DNA from: Bryum argenteum
Taxonomy: Eukaryota > Streptophyta > Bryopsida > Bryales > Bryaceae
Direction of reading: 5' to 3'
NCBI GenBank assembly: GCA_037043015.1
Contig: CM073322.1
Span: 9,373,601-9,437,600 of the forward strand
DNA: 64,000 nt
The translations under genes were made by a program, and so were the position numbers. The notes below the pieces were generated by a model that saw only the letters and a list, made by a program, of their open reading frames with translations, searched no databases and was not told where the DNA came from. Below are positions 42,892 to 54,210 of the stretch, one piece after another; position 1 is the stretch's first letter, and each line of letters starts with the position of its first letter.

Positions 42892-45800
42892 TCATGATGC
42901 CCTTTAAAAATATTCGTTGGTGTTATCGAGTAGTTTTTGATAGCCATTTAAAAACCCATCAATGTTGAAGTTATTTTGAATATGTGATCTTTAATACAAT
43001 TGATATATACGTGGCTAATGTAGCAATGAACGTCATATAGCATAATGAAGTAGTAGAGCTTTTTATTCTCACAAGGTATTTAAAATTTGAATAAGTGTTT
43101 GAGTGCATCCTAGTATGACGGATATTTTTTGTTGGTCAGTTATGCTTTTAATGGCTACATAGATTTTGTTCAAATGTGAAGACTTTTAATATAAAGTATC
43201 TTAAATGTTATGTCCATTATATGTTATATGTTAGTGTTATTTAGTGGCGAGAGCCTCTAAAAACTCATCAATATTTAAGTTACTTCAATTCTGCAAGTTA
43301 GTATATACAAGAAATATATCGAAGTACAACTATCTCATTTTTTCAAGTGTGAGGTTTCGTCATCACACTTCAAAACAAACATTTTAGATATGAATATGAC
43401 ACAATTGTATTTATAAGAGAGGAAGCAATAAATGACAAAAAATAATTAGATTGGAGACTTTTTTTTGGATAATATAGAAGCTCATTTGACTTCTTCGTTG
43501 AGTTTGTTGCCTAAAAATAATTTTTATGTCTAGGTATTTATTTGATTCTTACATGTATAACGATGTCTTCGTTTACCAGGATTTCTATCGTCTGAGATTA
43601 TTATTTGATGTTTACAATCTAAAGAGATTCTATTAGTATTGAGTAATGTTGTTGTTTCAAAAAAGTGTATTTTTTGATAGTATAATTTGAGACACAAGCT
43701 TTTATAGACTAGTTTCTACATTGATTTGTAGTTAAGGTGTTCAGTAAGAACACAAATTAAAATTCCTCTAGGTCAATTTTTGAGTATGAACACAAATACA
43801 AATTCCTCAAATCAAGTTTGTTTTTAAAGTCACTATGACTGAATTTGCGAGGATAGATGAATGATAAATGTCGGATAATTGACAAACATTGATACCACTA
43901 TACAAGAGTTGTTAATTATTAATTTATGGAGATTAGTGTAAATAACACTATTTCACAACTCTCTTTATTCACTTTGGGCCGCTATTGCAATCATTTAGTG
44001 TGCACACATGAGGCAAGCAGAGCCGTGTGAAGGCATATATGTGCCTCCAACCTTTGGAGGTTTGCTTGAACGGAGGCAGACGGGGGAGTCCGACGATGTC
44101 GTGCGATTGTTGTTTATATATCGTGTGTTTTTACCACTCTCCAACTCACGTAACCAATCACCTGCGAGACTAAACCACTCACTAGTGTGAATCCATACCA
44201 GTGAGTGCGTGGGTGCGATGTGGGAAGAGAGAGGGGAGCTTCTTAGTAGATTGCCCTTGGGCAGTCAAATTGCCTACCTCTTTCACTCAACAGTTGATTT
44301 TCTACTTGCCACATGCCCTATGTGATTGCATGGTGGGGGCCGCCATGCCTATTGAACCAAGCAAATTGCATGCCCTTATGCCTCATTTGCCCAAAGTAAA
44401 TGTCTCTTGTCTTTTCTTCAAGCCACCAATTGAACCACTTCCAATAAATTTTTCTTCAAGCCACCAATTGCACCACTTCCATTCAATGTTATGATTTGTT
44501 AATTAGTGTTGTAACACAATAGTTCGGAATTTACATTTGTAATAGTAATTAACAATTGTTGTATAGTGCATATGTGGTCTTAATTTTGCATATGAATCTT
44601 TCTCAAAGTTCAACAGGTTCATTATGAACTTAAAAATCAAGGGAGAGTGCTCAACAATGGCTCAAATTTCAGCATGGGAAATCTCTAATGACTTTAACGA
44701 AGCAAGCAATTCTTGTGCAAGGGGAAAGTAAGTGGAAGAATAGTCTAAGTGGATTCATCACTTTAATTTGGACTCTTCTATAATGTGCTACGAAATTTTG
44801 TAGCTGAGCTTTCTAAATTGGTGCTCTAATTTAACACCCTCTATTGTTTACAATGAGTACATAGTATTATTGAATTGCAAACTATTATATAGCTTGAGTG
44901 AAGAAGCCTCCAACTCCATTATTCATTATCCCCCATTTTAGAGCACTCTCCCTTAGATCAAAGAGTGCAATAGCCTTACTAGCAGCCCCAATGACACATT
45001 CTCATATGTTTTCTTGATGGTAATACTAAGGCGCACATCCATTGGATTATCTATTGACCCTTAAACATCCAAGCAAGCCCGAGGGGATTTTTTCCAACAA
45101 GAATCCGTTGCGTAGCTCTCACTGTACTTATATTTTTACTTATATTCTGATGTCAAACTAGTCACCTTCTTATGATGTATTCAAAAAGTAAAATTTTACA
45201 ATTCAAATAAGTGATTTTGTGCTCTCAAAGGATTGTGGTAAATAGGTTGGGGTTGTACGTAACCTTGTAGGAGGTTGCAAGCTCATCATTGATTCATTCA
45301 TTCATGATGCCTAAGTTTAAAAAGTGCACTATTCATGATGTCCAAATCCAAAAGATGTTGTGATCCAATTTTGGGCTGCCCGTTTCAGACCCCATGGGCA
45401 TTCAAAGGTTGATAAAATGATGGTTGAATTAGATAAGCGTTTTCAAACAAACAAAAACGTTGATCTTATCCAAGCGTTGACCATAATAATAAAAATGCCT
45501 CTTTGCATAATAAAGGGACAGGGGCAGGGACAACGTTCTTAATTAAACGTTGATCTTAACAAGGTTGATCTTATCCAGGTACCACTGTATGTAAAAATGA
45601 CATTGTAAGAAAAAGGGATGATGGTAGATTGTGAAGTAGAAAACGAGCAAAGCAAGCAGAATCCCTAAAGATACTGTAGATTTTATATCAAAATGAGCAG
45701 CTGAATGATGAAATAGACTCGGAGCACAATTGAATGAATGACTCCATGACGAAATTTAGCAAGAATCTCCGGTCTCCGTGGTTGTTATTTCTCCTTGAAT

Positions 45801-46060
45801 TTCACAATTTCGAACTACACAATCGACATAAATACTCCGAAGAATGTCGATCATCTCCCATATATTCACATTTTTCTAGTAAGACTAGATCTAATTTAAA
45901 ATCATCTCTGCAGTCACTCTCAGTTTGATGAAACTGCAGAAAATCTATCACCGGCATTCGCAACCGAGGAATGAGCGAGGAATCACCGACAAATGCGATC
46001 CACAACATTCCTTCATCAAATGGGCTTCAAAATGTACAATTTGATTTCTTCGGTAGCAGT
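42889..46060. other. AT-rich intergenic DNA
   Basis: No supported gene. A short direct repeat (TTCTTCAAGCCACCAATTG) occurs twice near 44,410 and 44,450, and GTTGATCTTATCCA twice near 45,460 and 45,563. A 60-codon frame at 45,360 has no recognised similarity. Confidence 0.45.
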
Positions 46061-46061
46061 G

Positions 46062-48447
46062 TCAGCTCGTTAGAAGAGTTTCACCATACCGACAATCGCT
46101 CAAGCGCAAATCGATGGAGTCCTTGCTCCACGACGTCACTTTGCAGCAAGACCTCCGTGGTGCCTGCAAAATTCGAAAGCGCGCATAAGAATCCCCGCTC
46201 ATGCAAATTCAAACGTATTGATCAAAAGCAAAGCAAAAGGTGGGTACCTGGAACCAAGACATGACGATGGGCTTTTTCAAAACCCGGATCCGCCTCACCC
46301 CGCTGAGCTCTTTGAGCTCGCCTTCACAGTCAGGTCTCGTAACTTGCAAGTCTTCGTTCCGAAGATACACGCTTTCCAACAATCCAGCACTCTCGTTATG
46401 AGCCCCACTGACAGACTTCATGTAAAACATGGAAGGTTTCTTGCAGGCGTCTTTGGGAGGATCCCGGGTATTGAACGGAAACGCTTGCTTCTCTTTCGAC
46501 CGCTTGATGGTTGAGAATGTCCGCAACGGCGTTTCCAAGTCGCGAGGCGGCACAAACCCTTTGTAGACTTGGATTACGTAGCCCCAGGAGATTGAGAATG
46601 ACCAGTGTAGGCCGTGCGCGTAGCACATCGATTGCTGGAGCACGGACGCGGACTCGACGCGCGCCGCGTCTAAGAGGTGATCGAGAGAGGAGTATTTGTT
46701 TAGGCCGGGGAAGATTGGGTTGATCATGTCGAGATGGTGAATGCTTACGAGGGGCGCTTGCGGATGAGCTGCTAGTAATCCCATTGCGCTCCCTCGTATA
46801 TCCATCTGCACGCGCCCACTCCCATTCATCAATGCCACTATTCCAGCCTCACTTCGATCACACTTGCAGTCGGAAACCTCAAAAGCGGTTTACCACACGG
46901 AATGGCAAACAAAGAAGAAGGAAAGATGGTGGATTCCGGAGAAGAGATAGTGTTCAATTCACAAGCGGAAAGTGAAGATGGCACTTTCACAGTAGAAAGT
47001 GTAATCTAGGGAAGGAAGGAGATACGGTGGAAGCTAGAATAGAGAGACTGAGCAAAGATGGTGGATTTTGGAGTAGGAGGAAAAATGTTGGATTCTAGAG
47101 TAAGAAAGTGAGTAGTGAAGAAATTGCTATGGATCATGGCAAGAGTGAAAAGCAGATGGGTAAGATTTGCGGAAAAAAAAATCAACCTCATTCCTTGACA
47201 GATTCGTCGAAAAGAAAATGATCGATTCTCGAGTAACCTACGAGATCGCTCTGTTCGCTCTGGAATGTGAAAATGGCACATGTAATACTGCCAATTTGGT
47301 TGGAGAGATCATACCTGGTGGAAGCCGGGTTCTTTCGTGAGGGGAATCCCGAGCTCCGACATACACGCGAAGATCCGCTCATCGCTGCCGAACAAATTGG
47401 GGTATCTGCAATCACAAACGATTACAATGAGAATCGATTTCAAGAATGGGAAAATGATCCAAAAGAGTTGCTTGTCTGAGCCTACCTTGGCAAGCACTTG
47501 TCCTGCACTTTGGCGAGCTCTTTAGCCAACGGGTAACTGATAGCAAACCCGCCGCCACCGAAGGCCATGTTAAACGAGAACAAGAGGTTCTGGATGTGAG
47601 TCTCGGAGTTGCTGCCAACGTAATACAACTGCTTCGGATCGTACTTCGACAGCACCTTCACCACATTGTCCGGCAGGAAGAACGTATCATCATCGCCCAT
47701 GACGAACCAGTCCACATCCGGAAGCTCAAGGCGAAACATCTCCGAGACGATACGAGCAATTCGGGTGGCCGTTCTCCTGCGCAGATTGAATGGGTACTTG
47801 GAGATGTCCTCCGAAATTCGGAACGGTGGCATGTCCTTGTCCCACGTTCCGTTCACCTCCTGGTCCAACCACACTATCGCCCGTGTCCTGCTCTCCAAAT
47901 TGTACCACCTGCTTCACACACAACTCGTCAGGACCTTCAGTTACTCAATCTCATGTGAAAGAGGGTACTACTACTGTGTGGAGAATAATCACCACTGCAC
48001 CTTCTGATGTATTCCTTCCTGTTGCGCAAGTTCTTCGCTGCGCCTGCGATCCCGAACACCACACGCGAAAGCTCCGTCGGGTACTTCAAAGCTTCCACTC
48101 TACCATCACACGGTACAAGCCATGTGAGCAATCAAGACGGTAATCCGAGTCATCAACTGATCGATATTCTGGACAGTTTGTTACCTTTGAGTGGGAGTAC
48201 CAGGGTTGTTAGCGCCGGGGGTTTCAGGAGCAGGAAGAGTGCCAATCGTCGACAAGCGATGCACCGATCTGGAGATGCAATTGCCGCGAGTGACGACGAG
48301 CGATTGCAGCAGGAAGACGAACATGAAGGTGATGGCAATAACAATCGTGAACGTGACCCAGGAGAATCCCGACGTCGTGTCGCTGAAGATACTCCATCCC
48401 CATGAATTCGACTTCTTGCCGCCTGCTGCATTGGCCTTCTGCGCCAT
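46062..48447 (-). CDS. DUF604 (Fringe-like, GT31) glycosyltransferase
   Basis: Six exons on the minus strand: 48,447-48,185, 48,099-48,001, 47,908-47,486, 47,405-47,315, 46,805-46,248 and 46,163-46,062. All junctions are GT-AG and keep phase, giving 511 aa. Residues 29-52 form a single membrane anchor near the N-terminus (type II, Golgi-like). The luminal domain has VVFGIAGAAKNLRNRKEYIR, then AIVWLDQ, DWFVMGDDDTFF (metal-binding DDD at 193-195), FGGGGFAISYPLAKEL, YPNLFGSDERIFACMSELG, GLLAAHPQAPLVSIHHLD and near the end MSWFQAPRRSCCKV. These are the landmarks of the plant DUF604 family, presumed to transfer a sugar from a nucleotide-sugar to a cell-wall glycan or glycoprotein; the exact substrate is unknown. 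Introns are 79-92 bp except one of 509 bp before exon 5. No operon-like link to its neighbours. Confidence 0.93.
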
Positions 48448-49680
48448 AGCTGCTGTCAGACAGCATCCAGTGAGAGCCTGTACACACGCTCAAATTCCGT
48501 CAATCAAAACCCTAACACAACAGTTTCAACAACACAAATTTGGGTACCGATCGATCGATGCTCACTCACAAGCCCAGTTCTTGCCACTTCACTCGATCGA
48601 CTACCGTTTAAGTTGTCACATCGTCGTCACTCAAGAAGACGCTCCAAGATTGTTGATACTACAAACAACGACTGGCAGCATATCATTCAAAGCGCGTGAC
48701 GAACGAACGACCCGTCACTCGTAAGTGAGAATTCTTCTCGAACAGTCACCGGTCCATCTTCTCCAAACTACCACATACTCATCTCCAAGGTTGCTCATCT
48801 ACAGTCTCTCCTCGCCCACTCCAAGACAAAGCGAGATCAGGAAGCTGCTACGTAAGCGGCAAGACAGTCCATGATCAAGCTGCTCATGTGCGAATCAAGA
48901 GCTTGTTTAGCACATCAATGATTTGTAGGATATTCTCGCGTTCAGTACAGATGGAAGTCGTCGCCGAAACTCCGGGAGTGCTGCATGGCTGATCGACCGG
49001 TCCAAGCTTATATAAATTGCATGGCTTTTGTTTTGCGAATTGTTCACGATGAGAAGATCGAAAAGAAATGGTGAAGGGCTTTCGATCGATCGATTGACTG
49101 ATGTCAGTTAGCATGTAGCTGGGACCCAGTAGTTGATGCTACCGCTTTGACTTGTCCTTCACTTCTAATATTGGCTTGGCTGGGAGGAAGGGACCATTGC
49201 TCTGCTGCCTGGGTAAGGTGCTGGATCATTCACCTGCATGTGATGTTCCTGGCCAGTAGAAGCGAAAACGCTATGCAGGCCTACTGTATTGTACAGTACC
49301 GCCGTGAAATGAATAAAGAGAGTCTGTCTGTCGTGTGCATGTCCCTGCTGCTTTGCTTTGCTTGTCCTTGAAAAAAGGGTGATAAAAAGAGCGTTCCAAG
49401 TTTTTGACTAAAGGAACAAACAATACTTTTTTGGGTGGTATGAGAGATCTACCTAATATTGGAAAGGTGGTATCTACCTGCTGCATGGGTTTAGGCCTAG
49501 TGTATCTGCATGAGTAAAGAGTTGCTTTGTAGGTCGTAGGCATGTTCCGTGGACTGTTTGGTCTTTTCTGCTTGTGATACAAAAGGTCAGATTTATGGTG
49601 AAACCACCTGTTGTTGTGCACTTAACCCCAAAAGTGGATTAGCCTCAAAACTGCAAGAAAGTCTGAAATAGTAGGGCAAT
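48448..49680. other. Upstream region of the DUF604 gene
   Basis: About 1.2 kb of moderate GC without a supported gene; presumably leader and promoter of the minus-strand gene. A TATA-like TATATAAATT on the plus strand near 49,010 (minus AATTTATATAAG) is a possible core promoter about 560 bp upstream of the start codon, which would allow a long 5' leader. Confidence 0.35.
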
Positions 49681-49682
49681 GG

Positions 49683-49884
49683 TTCGTGGCAGCTACCAAG
49701 GAGGCACCCTAGAAACCGTGGGGACTTCCCAAGGCCGTTTTTGATAATTTTGAATTCAAATTTGAGGTATGCGACCCCAAGTTACCCATGGAAGCCTACT
49801 CCTCAAGTGGCATTTAATGTCTATACATCAAAAAATTAGGGGGCTCATTACCCCTCCTCCATCCTCCTTGGTAGCTGCTACGAA
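49683..49884. mobile_element. MITE-like element with 22-bp terminal inverted repeats
   Basis: The left end TTCGTGGCAGCTACCAAGG (49,683 on) and right end CCTTGGTAGCTGCTACGAA (to 49,884) are inverted repeats of 22 bp with one or two differences, 202 bp in all. The interior has no coding capacity. No clear target duplication is seen. It lies between the DUF604 and HINT genes. Confidence 0.7.
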
Positions 49885-50062
49885 AGCTTACCCGTCTTAG
49901 TAGTAGTGCTGAGAACTACCATCTTTTGATGCAAGGTGAAAATTTTGGTGTATATTTAGGTATGTAAATGTAGGGTCTAGTATCAAGTTTGTGTGTGTAT
50001 GTGTATATCAAATTTTATATTCAAATTCCTTACCAATTGTGAGATTGTGATGTTCAAAGTTG

Positions 50063-50065
<3 letters not shown>

Positions 50066-50104
<39 letters not shown>
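50066..50104. repeat. Poly(T) tract, ~39 bp
   Basis: Uninterrupted T run. A matching poly(A) run follows at 50,341, so the 240 bp between them is bracketed by complementary homopolymers. Confidence 0.97.
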
Positions 50105-50340
50105 GGAACTATTTTGGTAGAAAATCTGATTTGAGGCTCTTCAAATTCTTGTTTCTAAGTGAGTTAGGAGCAATTTTTACCCTTATGCAACCTGTAAATT
50201 ATAAGGAAATGCTTGCTTATTCACATGGAGGTAGGTTGAACAAAGGGTGATCTTTGAGGATAAAAATGTCATGTGAAGAATAATTGGATCGAAAATATGA
50301 ATGGTGAGATTATGCGTTAAGACCCTGTTTACTTGTATAA

Positions 50341-50341
50341 G

Positions 50342-50381
<40 letters not shown>
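50341..50381. repeat. Poly(A) tract, ~40 bp
   Basis: Nearly uninterrupted A run (preceded by AAG). It is the complement of the poly(T) run at 50,066; the enclosed DNA shows no coding frame. Confidence 0.97.
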
Positions 50382-53000
50382 AACTTGAGAAAAATGTAAT
50401 CTCAATTTTTGGTGAATTCTTGAAAGCTATTGCAATTTAATTGATTTTGGGCAGATTTTGAGAATAAAGAGCATATACCGTAATATGGGCAGTTTTGGGT
50501 AGATTTTAGAGAGTGCTATCAAACTTTGACCATTTGACCGTAAAGATCTCCTGAAGTATGTGGAATTTTTGAAGCGTGAAATGAATCATTGGAAAGGTAT
50601 AAAACAACTTTACAACCCTTAAAAGTTTTCAACTTTATACTAACTAAATATAGTAAATCAGAAGCTGCCCAAACCCCAAACGACCACAATATGGCCTAAG
50701 TCTACTTTGGGGGTTAAAGTTTATCTCATAAATCTCTATCCTAAAAGTGATGAAATGAGTGGGTTACTACTTTTCTAGAATATGGAAAAGACAAACGTTT
50801 CCAATTTTGTGATATTTTAATACACACATAATTAAATACAAATTTCAGGTGTAGAAACTTAAAAGCATGCACTCCAATTATGTAAGCATGAGGTACATGC
50901 AAGGGAGGTTAGATCTTTATAGATGCAAGAATCTTGGGTGCTCGTCTTTAGCTTGTTTCACCATAATCAACGAACTAAAGGTTTTTAAAGAACCTATAGG
51001 TTATACAGTTATTTAATTTCTCTTTAGAAACTTGCGAATATTAATATCCTAAAGTTGATAGGCCTAAATACTCACTTCCAAAATGCAGTTTCATAGTAAT
51101 TGATTGCAATTGGTTTGTTGGTAGAATTTTCCATTCTGAAGTGAAAATTATGAAATTTTGCAATTTATTATACATTAGGATCTCCCAATCTATAAGGCCT
51201 CATGACTCAAATTTTGGTCCATACAAGCTACACAAGTCAATTACAAGTTTATACGGTTGAGATCTTAATAGCTTATCTTCATTTTTAACTAAGACTCTTT
51301 TCTTGAAAAGGTGTTTTTGGCTATAAATAGGCTGGAATGATTAGGGGTCATAGTCAAATCGACCATAGTCGGCCGCTCTTTTTGCAAAAACTGAAACTTT
51401 GACTGGATATACTTCAAAATCCGTACTAGAGAAATTTGATAAAAATTGATAGGTAGATTGAACAGTTTTAAAGACTCCCATCCAAAATTACAACCCAAAA
51501 GCGGAGCACCGATATGGTAGATTGTCCTAAAAGCGCCACCTTAAGCGCCACCTTACCTATTTTTAGCACTACTAAATTCAAAATAAAATTATGACCACAT
51601 TCGAAATAGGTTTTTGGGAGGATTGCAAAAATTTGCAACATGTAATTCGCATTTGTGAATTTTACACAAAATTCCAAAGTGCTAAGTAAGATTTGACCCA
51701 ATTGCGTTATATACAAACGAAGTACATCTGTATTTGCACAATCTACAAATGAGGTACAGATCGCTTTTGGGTACAGAGCGCTTTTAGGACTGCCTACCTT
51801 AACCCTTAAAGGTCCCTTGGGGATAGTATGTACGCTGTCGTATAATTAGGATTTGCTACCAACAAGAAACTCTAAACCGGAATCGTAATAGCTCACTAGA
51901 ACCGCATTAATTCAAATGTCAACTTCTTCTTTGAACTGAAACCCATTAAAGGTGTGCATTCAATCCAAATACAACCAAAATACACCGTATTCTACTGGTC
52001 GCCACGGCACGCTCAGACCTTTAGGGGTTAAGGCTCCCATCCACAATGCAGTTTTTCTACATTCGGCGCGTTTAGGGGTTAAGGTAGAGGCACCTATAAC
52101 CAACCACTTAAGGATTTTAGCATATGATATTAAGGTATATATATATATTTTTTAGAATTTTTCATGTGTGCAAACATAAGGTTCTTGTTGAATGCAAAAA
52201 GTTTCGTGATTTTATTTGCATTATTCAAATAGTTATAATTGTTTAAAGTGAAAAGTTGCTTGGAACCTAAAGTCGATCACATGCTCAAATATACAAATGA
52301 GGTACATCTGTTCTTTCAAAATCTAGGAATTGGGCTTGATCGGTTATGGGTCCCTGGTCGGGAATGGGTCCCTTTACCTTAATGGTTAACAGAAAACAAG
52401 GAGAGCACGTCACCCTAGATGTAGAAATCATTGAAAATGTGATAAGTGGTAGCAGACTTTCCTGAAATTGAGTGAGATGTAAGACCAACAATTGTATATC
52501 GTGATTGAATCATTCAATCCATCATCAGGCCCACAGATGATGAACAAACATTCAACTTTCACCAGCTTCGTGATTGACTATCTTCATACATTCATGCATG
52601 AGTCCACTTCAACGTTCACACTTCTTACTGAAACACACACTCCTTTACAAGAAAAAGAATTTTTGTCCTCTTGCAGGGACCACCCACTTTTTCAATACAA
52701 TACAATACACAACGAGTCCCACATCACAAACAGAAACACAAGATCCACACAATTCCTGCGATAAAAAAGCTCACATCTGTCGTTGGAGATGAAGCTCACG
52801 ACGAGCTTGCAGTCTCCGTATAACTGACGCCATAAACTGTCAATCCGGACGAATCCATCATGGACCACAATCTCTTTGCTATGATCAGCAAACAACACCA
52901 GCACGCATCTTATCAAGCAAATGCACCCACATACACGAAGCATCAATGCATCGTAAAAGGATGAGCATCTCGTACCCTAAAAAATGGATAATATCATGCA
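50382..53000. other. AT-rich intergenic DNA with minor repeats
   Basis: No supported gene. Short repeats only: AAGCGCCACCTT twice near 51,531; CCTTAACCCTTAAAGGT near 51,798, inverted relative to ACCTTTAGGGGTTAAGG near 52,018; and GGGGTTAAGG again near 52,073. Confidence 0.45.
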
Positions 53001-53004
53001 GAAA

Positions 53005-53160
53005 CGCAACATTTGAGTAGAGAATGTGGTTTTCGAGTTGAGTGGAGAATGTGGTATTTGAGTTGGAGAATGTGGTACGCAACATTGGAGTGGAGAATGT
53101 GGTATTCGAATTGAGCGATACGGGCAACATTTGAGTGGAGAATGTGGTTTTCGAGTTGAC
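53005..53160. repeat. Minisatellite in the 3' flank of the HINT gene
   Basis: Roughly six imperfect copies of a unit near GTGGAGAATGTGGTTTTCGA with 10-25 bp spacers, directly adjoining the stop codon of the HINT gene (minus strand). If transcribed it lies in the 3' untranslated region. Confidence 0.75.
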
Positions 53161-53714
53161 TAGCCTGGGGGCCACTTCAATTGGCGGCCGCCGAGCAAGT
53201 GCAAGTGCAAGTGATAAACAGATTGGCACCCATCAGGACCGTCATTGATAACAACACGAAACCCTTTCTCGAGCTCCTCCTGCTCCGCGACCACTTTCGC
53301 AGCGTACAGAAGCTCACCGAGAACATCCTTGTTGCGCTCACTGGCCTTGCTCAGCTGCGTCAACCCGTCTCGCTGCTTCGGAATCAGCACCACATGCACG
53401 GGCGCTTGCGGATTGATGTCCCGAAACGCCAGCACTTTCTCCGTCTCGTACACGATCGTCGCCGGAATCTCCTTGCTCACTATCTTGTCAAAGATCGTTG
53501 GCCCTCCGTGGTCTGTTCCCACCGCCACTTTGGCCGCGGCTTCCTCATCCCCTGCTTGCGCTCGCGGAATGCCCGAAAGTGCCCTAGTACCGCTCATTCT
53601 ATTGACTCTCTGTGGAAATGATGCGGTGGTTCTCGAGGAGTGAAGAAGAATTGCGGAGCTTAACAAAATGCGAGATGGAACATGCAGGGAGGGTATTGAG
53701 CAGCGGAACGCCAT
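53160..53714 (-). CDS. HINT: HINT-type histidine triad nucleotide-binding protein
   Basis: A single-exon protein of 184 aa. Residues 1-70 form a Ser/Arg/Ala-rich, low-acid extension typical of an organelle transit peptide; the HIT domain fills the rest. Landmarks are TIFDKIVSKEIPATIVYETE, AFRDINPQAPVHVVLIPK, GFRVVINDGPDGCQSVYHLH and HLLGGRQLKWPPG. The triad His168-x-His170-x-His172 is complete, with His170 as the expected nucleophile. HINT enzymes hydrolyse phosphoramidate or sulfate esters of AMP (AMP-lysine, adenosine phosphosulfate) in plants and other organisms; the physiological substrate here is not known. The intronless structure contrasts with its multi-exon neighbours and could mean retroposition. 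The WPPG C-terminus matches the family end exactly, so the stop is right. The first Met is at 53,714; an internal Met at residue 40 would give a cytosolic form. Confidence 0.93.
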   Translation of the reverse strand: MAFRCSIPSLHVPSRILLSSAILLHSSRTTASFPQRVNRMSGTRALSGIPRAQAGDEEAAAKVAVGTDHGGPTIFDKIVSKEIPATIVYETEKVLAFRDINPQAPVHVVLIPKQRDGLTQLSKASERNKDVLGELLYAAKVVAEQEELEKGFRVVINDGPDGCQSVYHLHLHLLGGRQLKWPPG

Positions 53715-54210
53715 AGCTTCACATGTGGTCGCTGTAACCTAACGCTTGCAATTCTTGCCCGTTCCTCCCAGTGCAAGCCGCTAAATCTTCCTTGTTCGTA
53801 CATTTACGATATGTAGATATCCCATTCAAACACCCCATTGCCTCAATTCGGTTTCCTTTCGCACAGTACCCAAATCCATTTCAATTCCGCTTCCAATCAA
53901 GATTTCAAGAAACTGACGCAGAAGACAACTTCTTGTAGACGGTGTTCGATCTTGTGCACCTGACCGAAAAATCTGGTTTCGAGTTTTGTTGGTTGATTTG
54001 CAGTTTCAAGAGCTGATTCCATAAAATTGTCGGACATCATGTGTGAAGAAAGATGCGAGTGAATGTATGCTGAGTTTTTGACGTGAGGGTCACAGCACAT
54101 GATACAATGAAAACCTTGTGGTTTGCATCCAACTGTTTTTGGTACAATCCGTGGTCTGCATGTCTAGAGATGTGCGAGTTTCTAACAAGGTCTAATATGT
54201 GGAGTGTGTT

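Noticed and set aside
45360-45542. Short ORF possibly from a transposase
   Set aside because: Sixty codons with no recognised motif; not enough to call.
47596-48724. Plus-strand frames over the DUF604 gene
   Set aside because: Antisense shadows of the well-supported minus-strand exons.
49993-50383. Phe-rich proteins on both strands
   Set aside because: Translations of the poly(T) and poly(A) tracts.
52018-52085. Interstitial telomere repeat (TTTAGGG)
   Set aside because: Only isolated single matches to the plant telomere unit, not a tandem run.
53181-53643. Plus-strand frames of 132-146 codons
   Set aside because: Antisense shadows of the HINT coding sequence.
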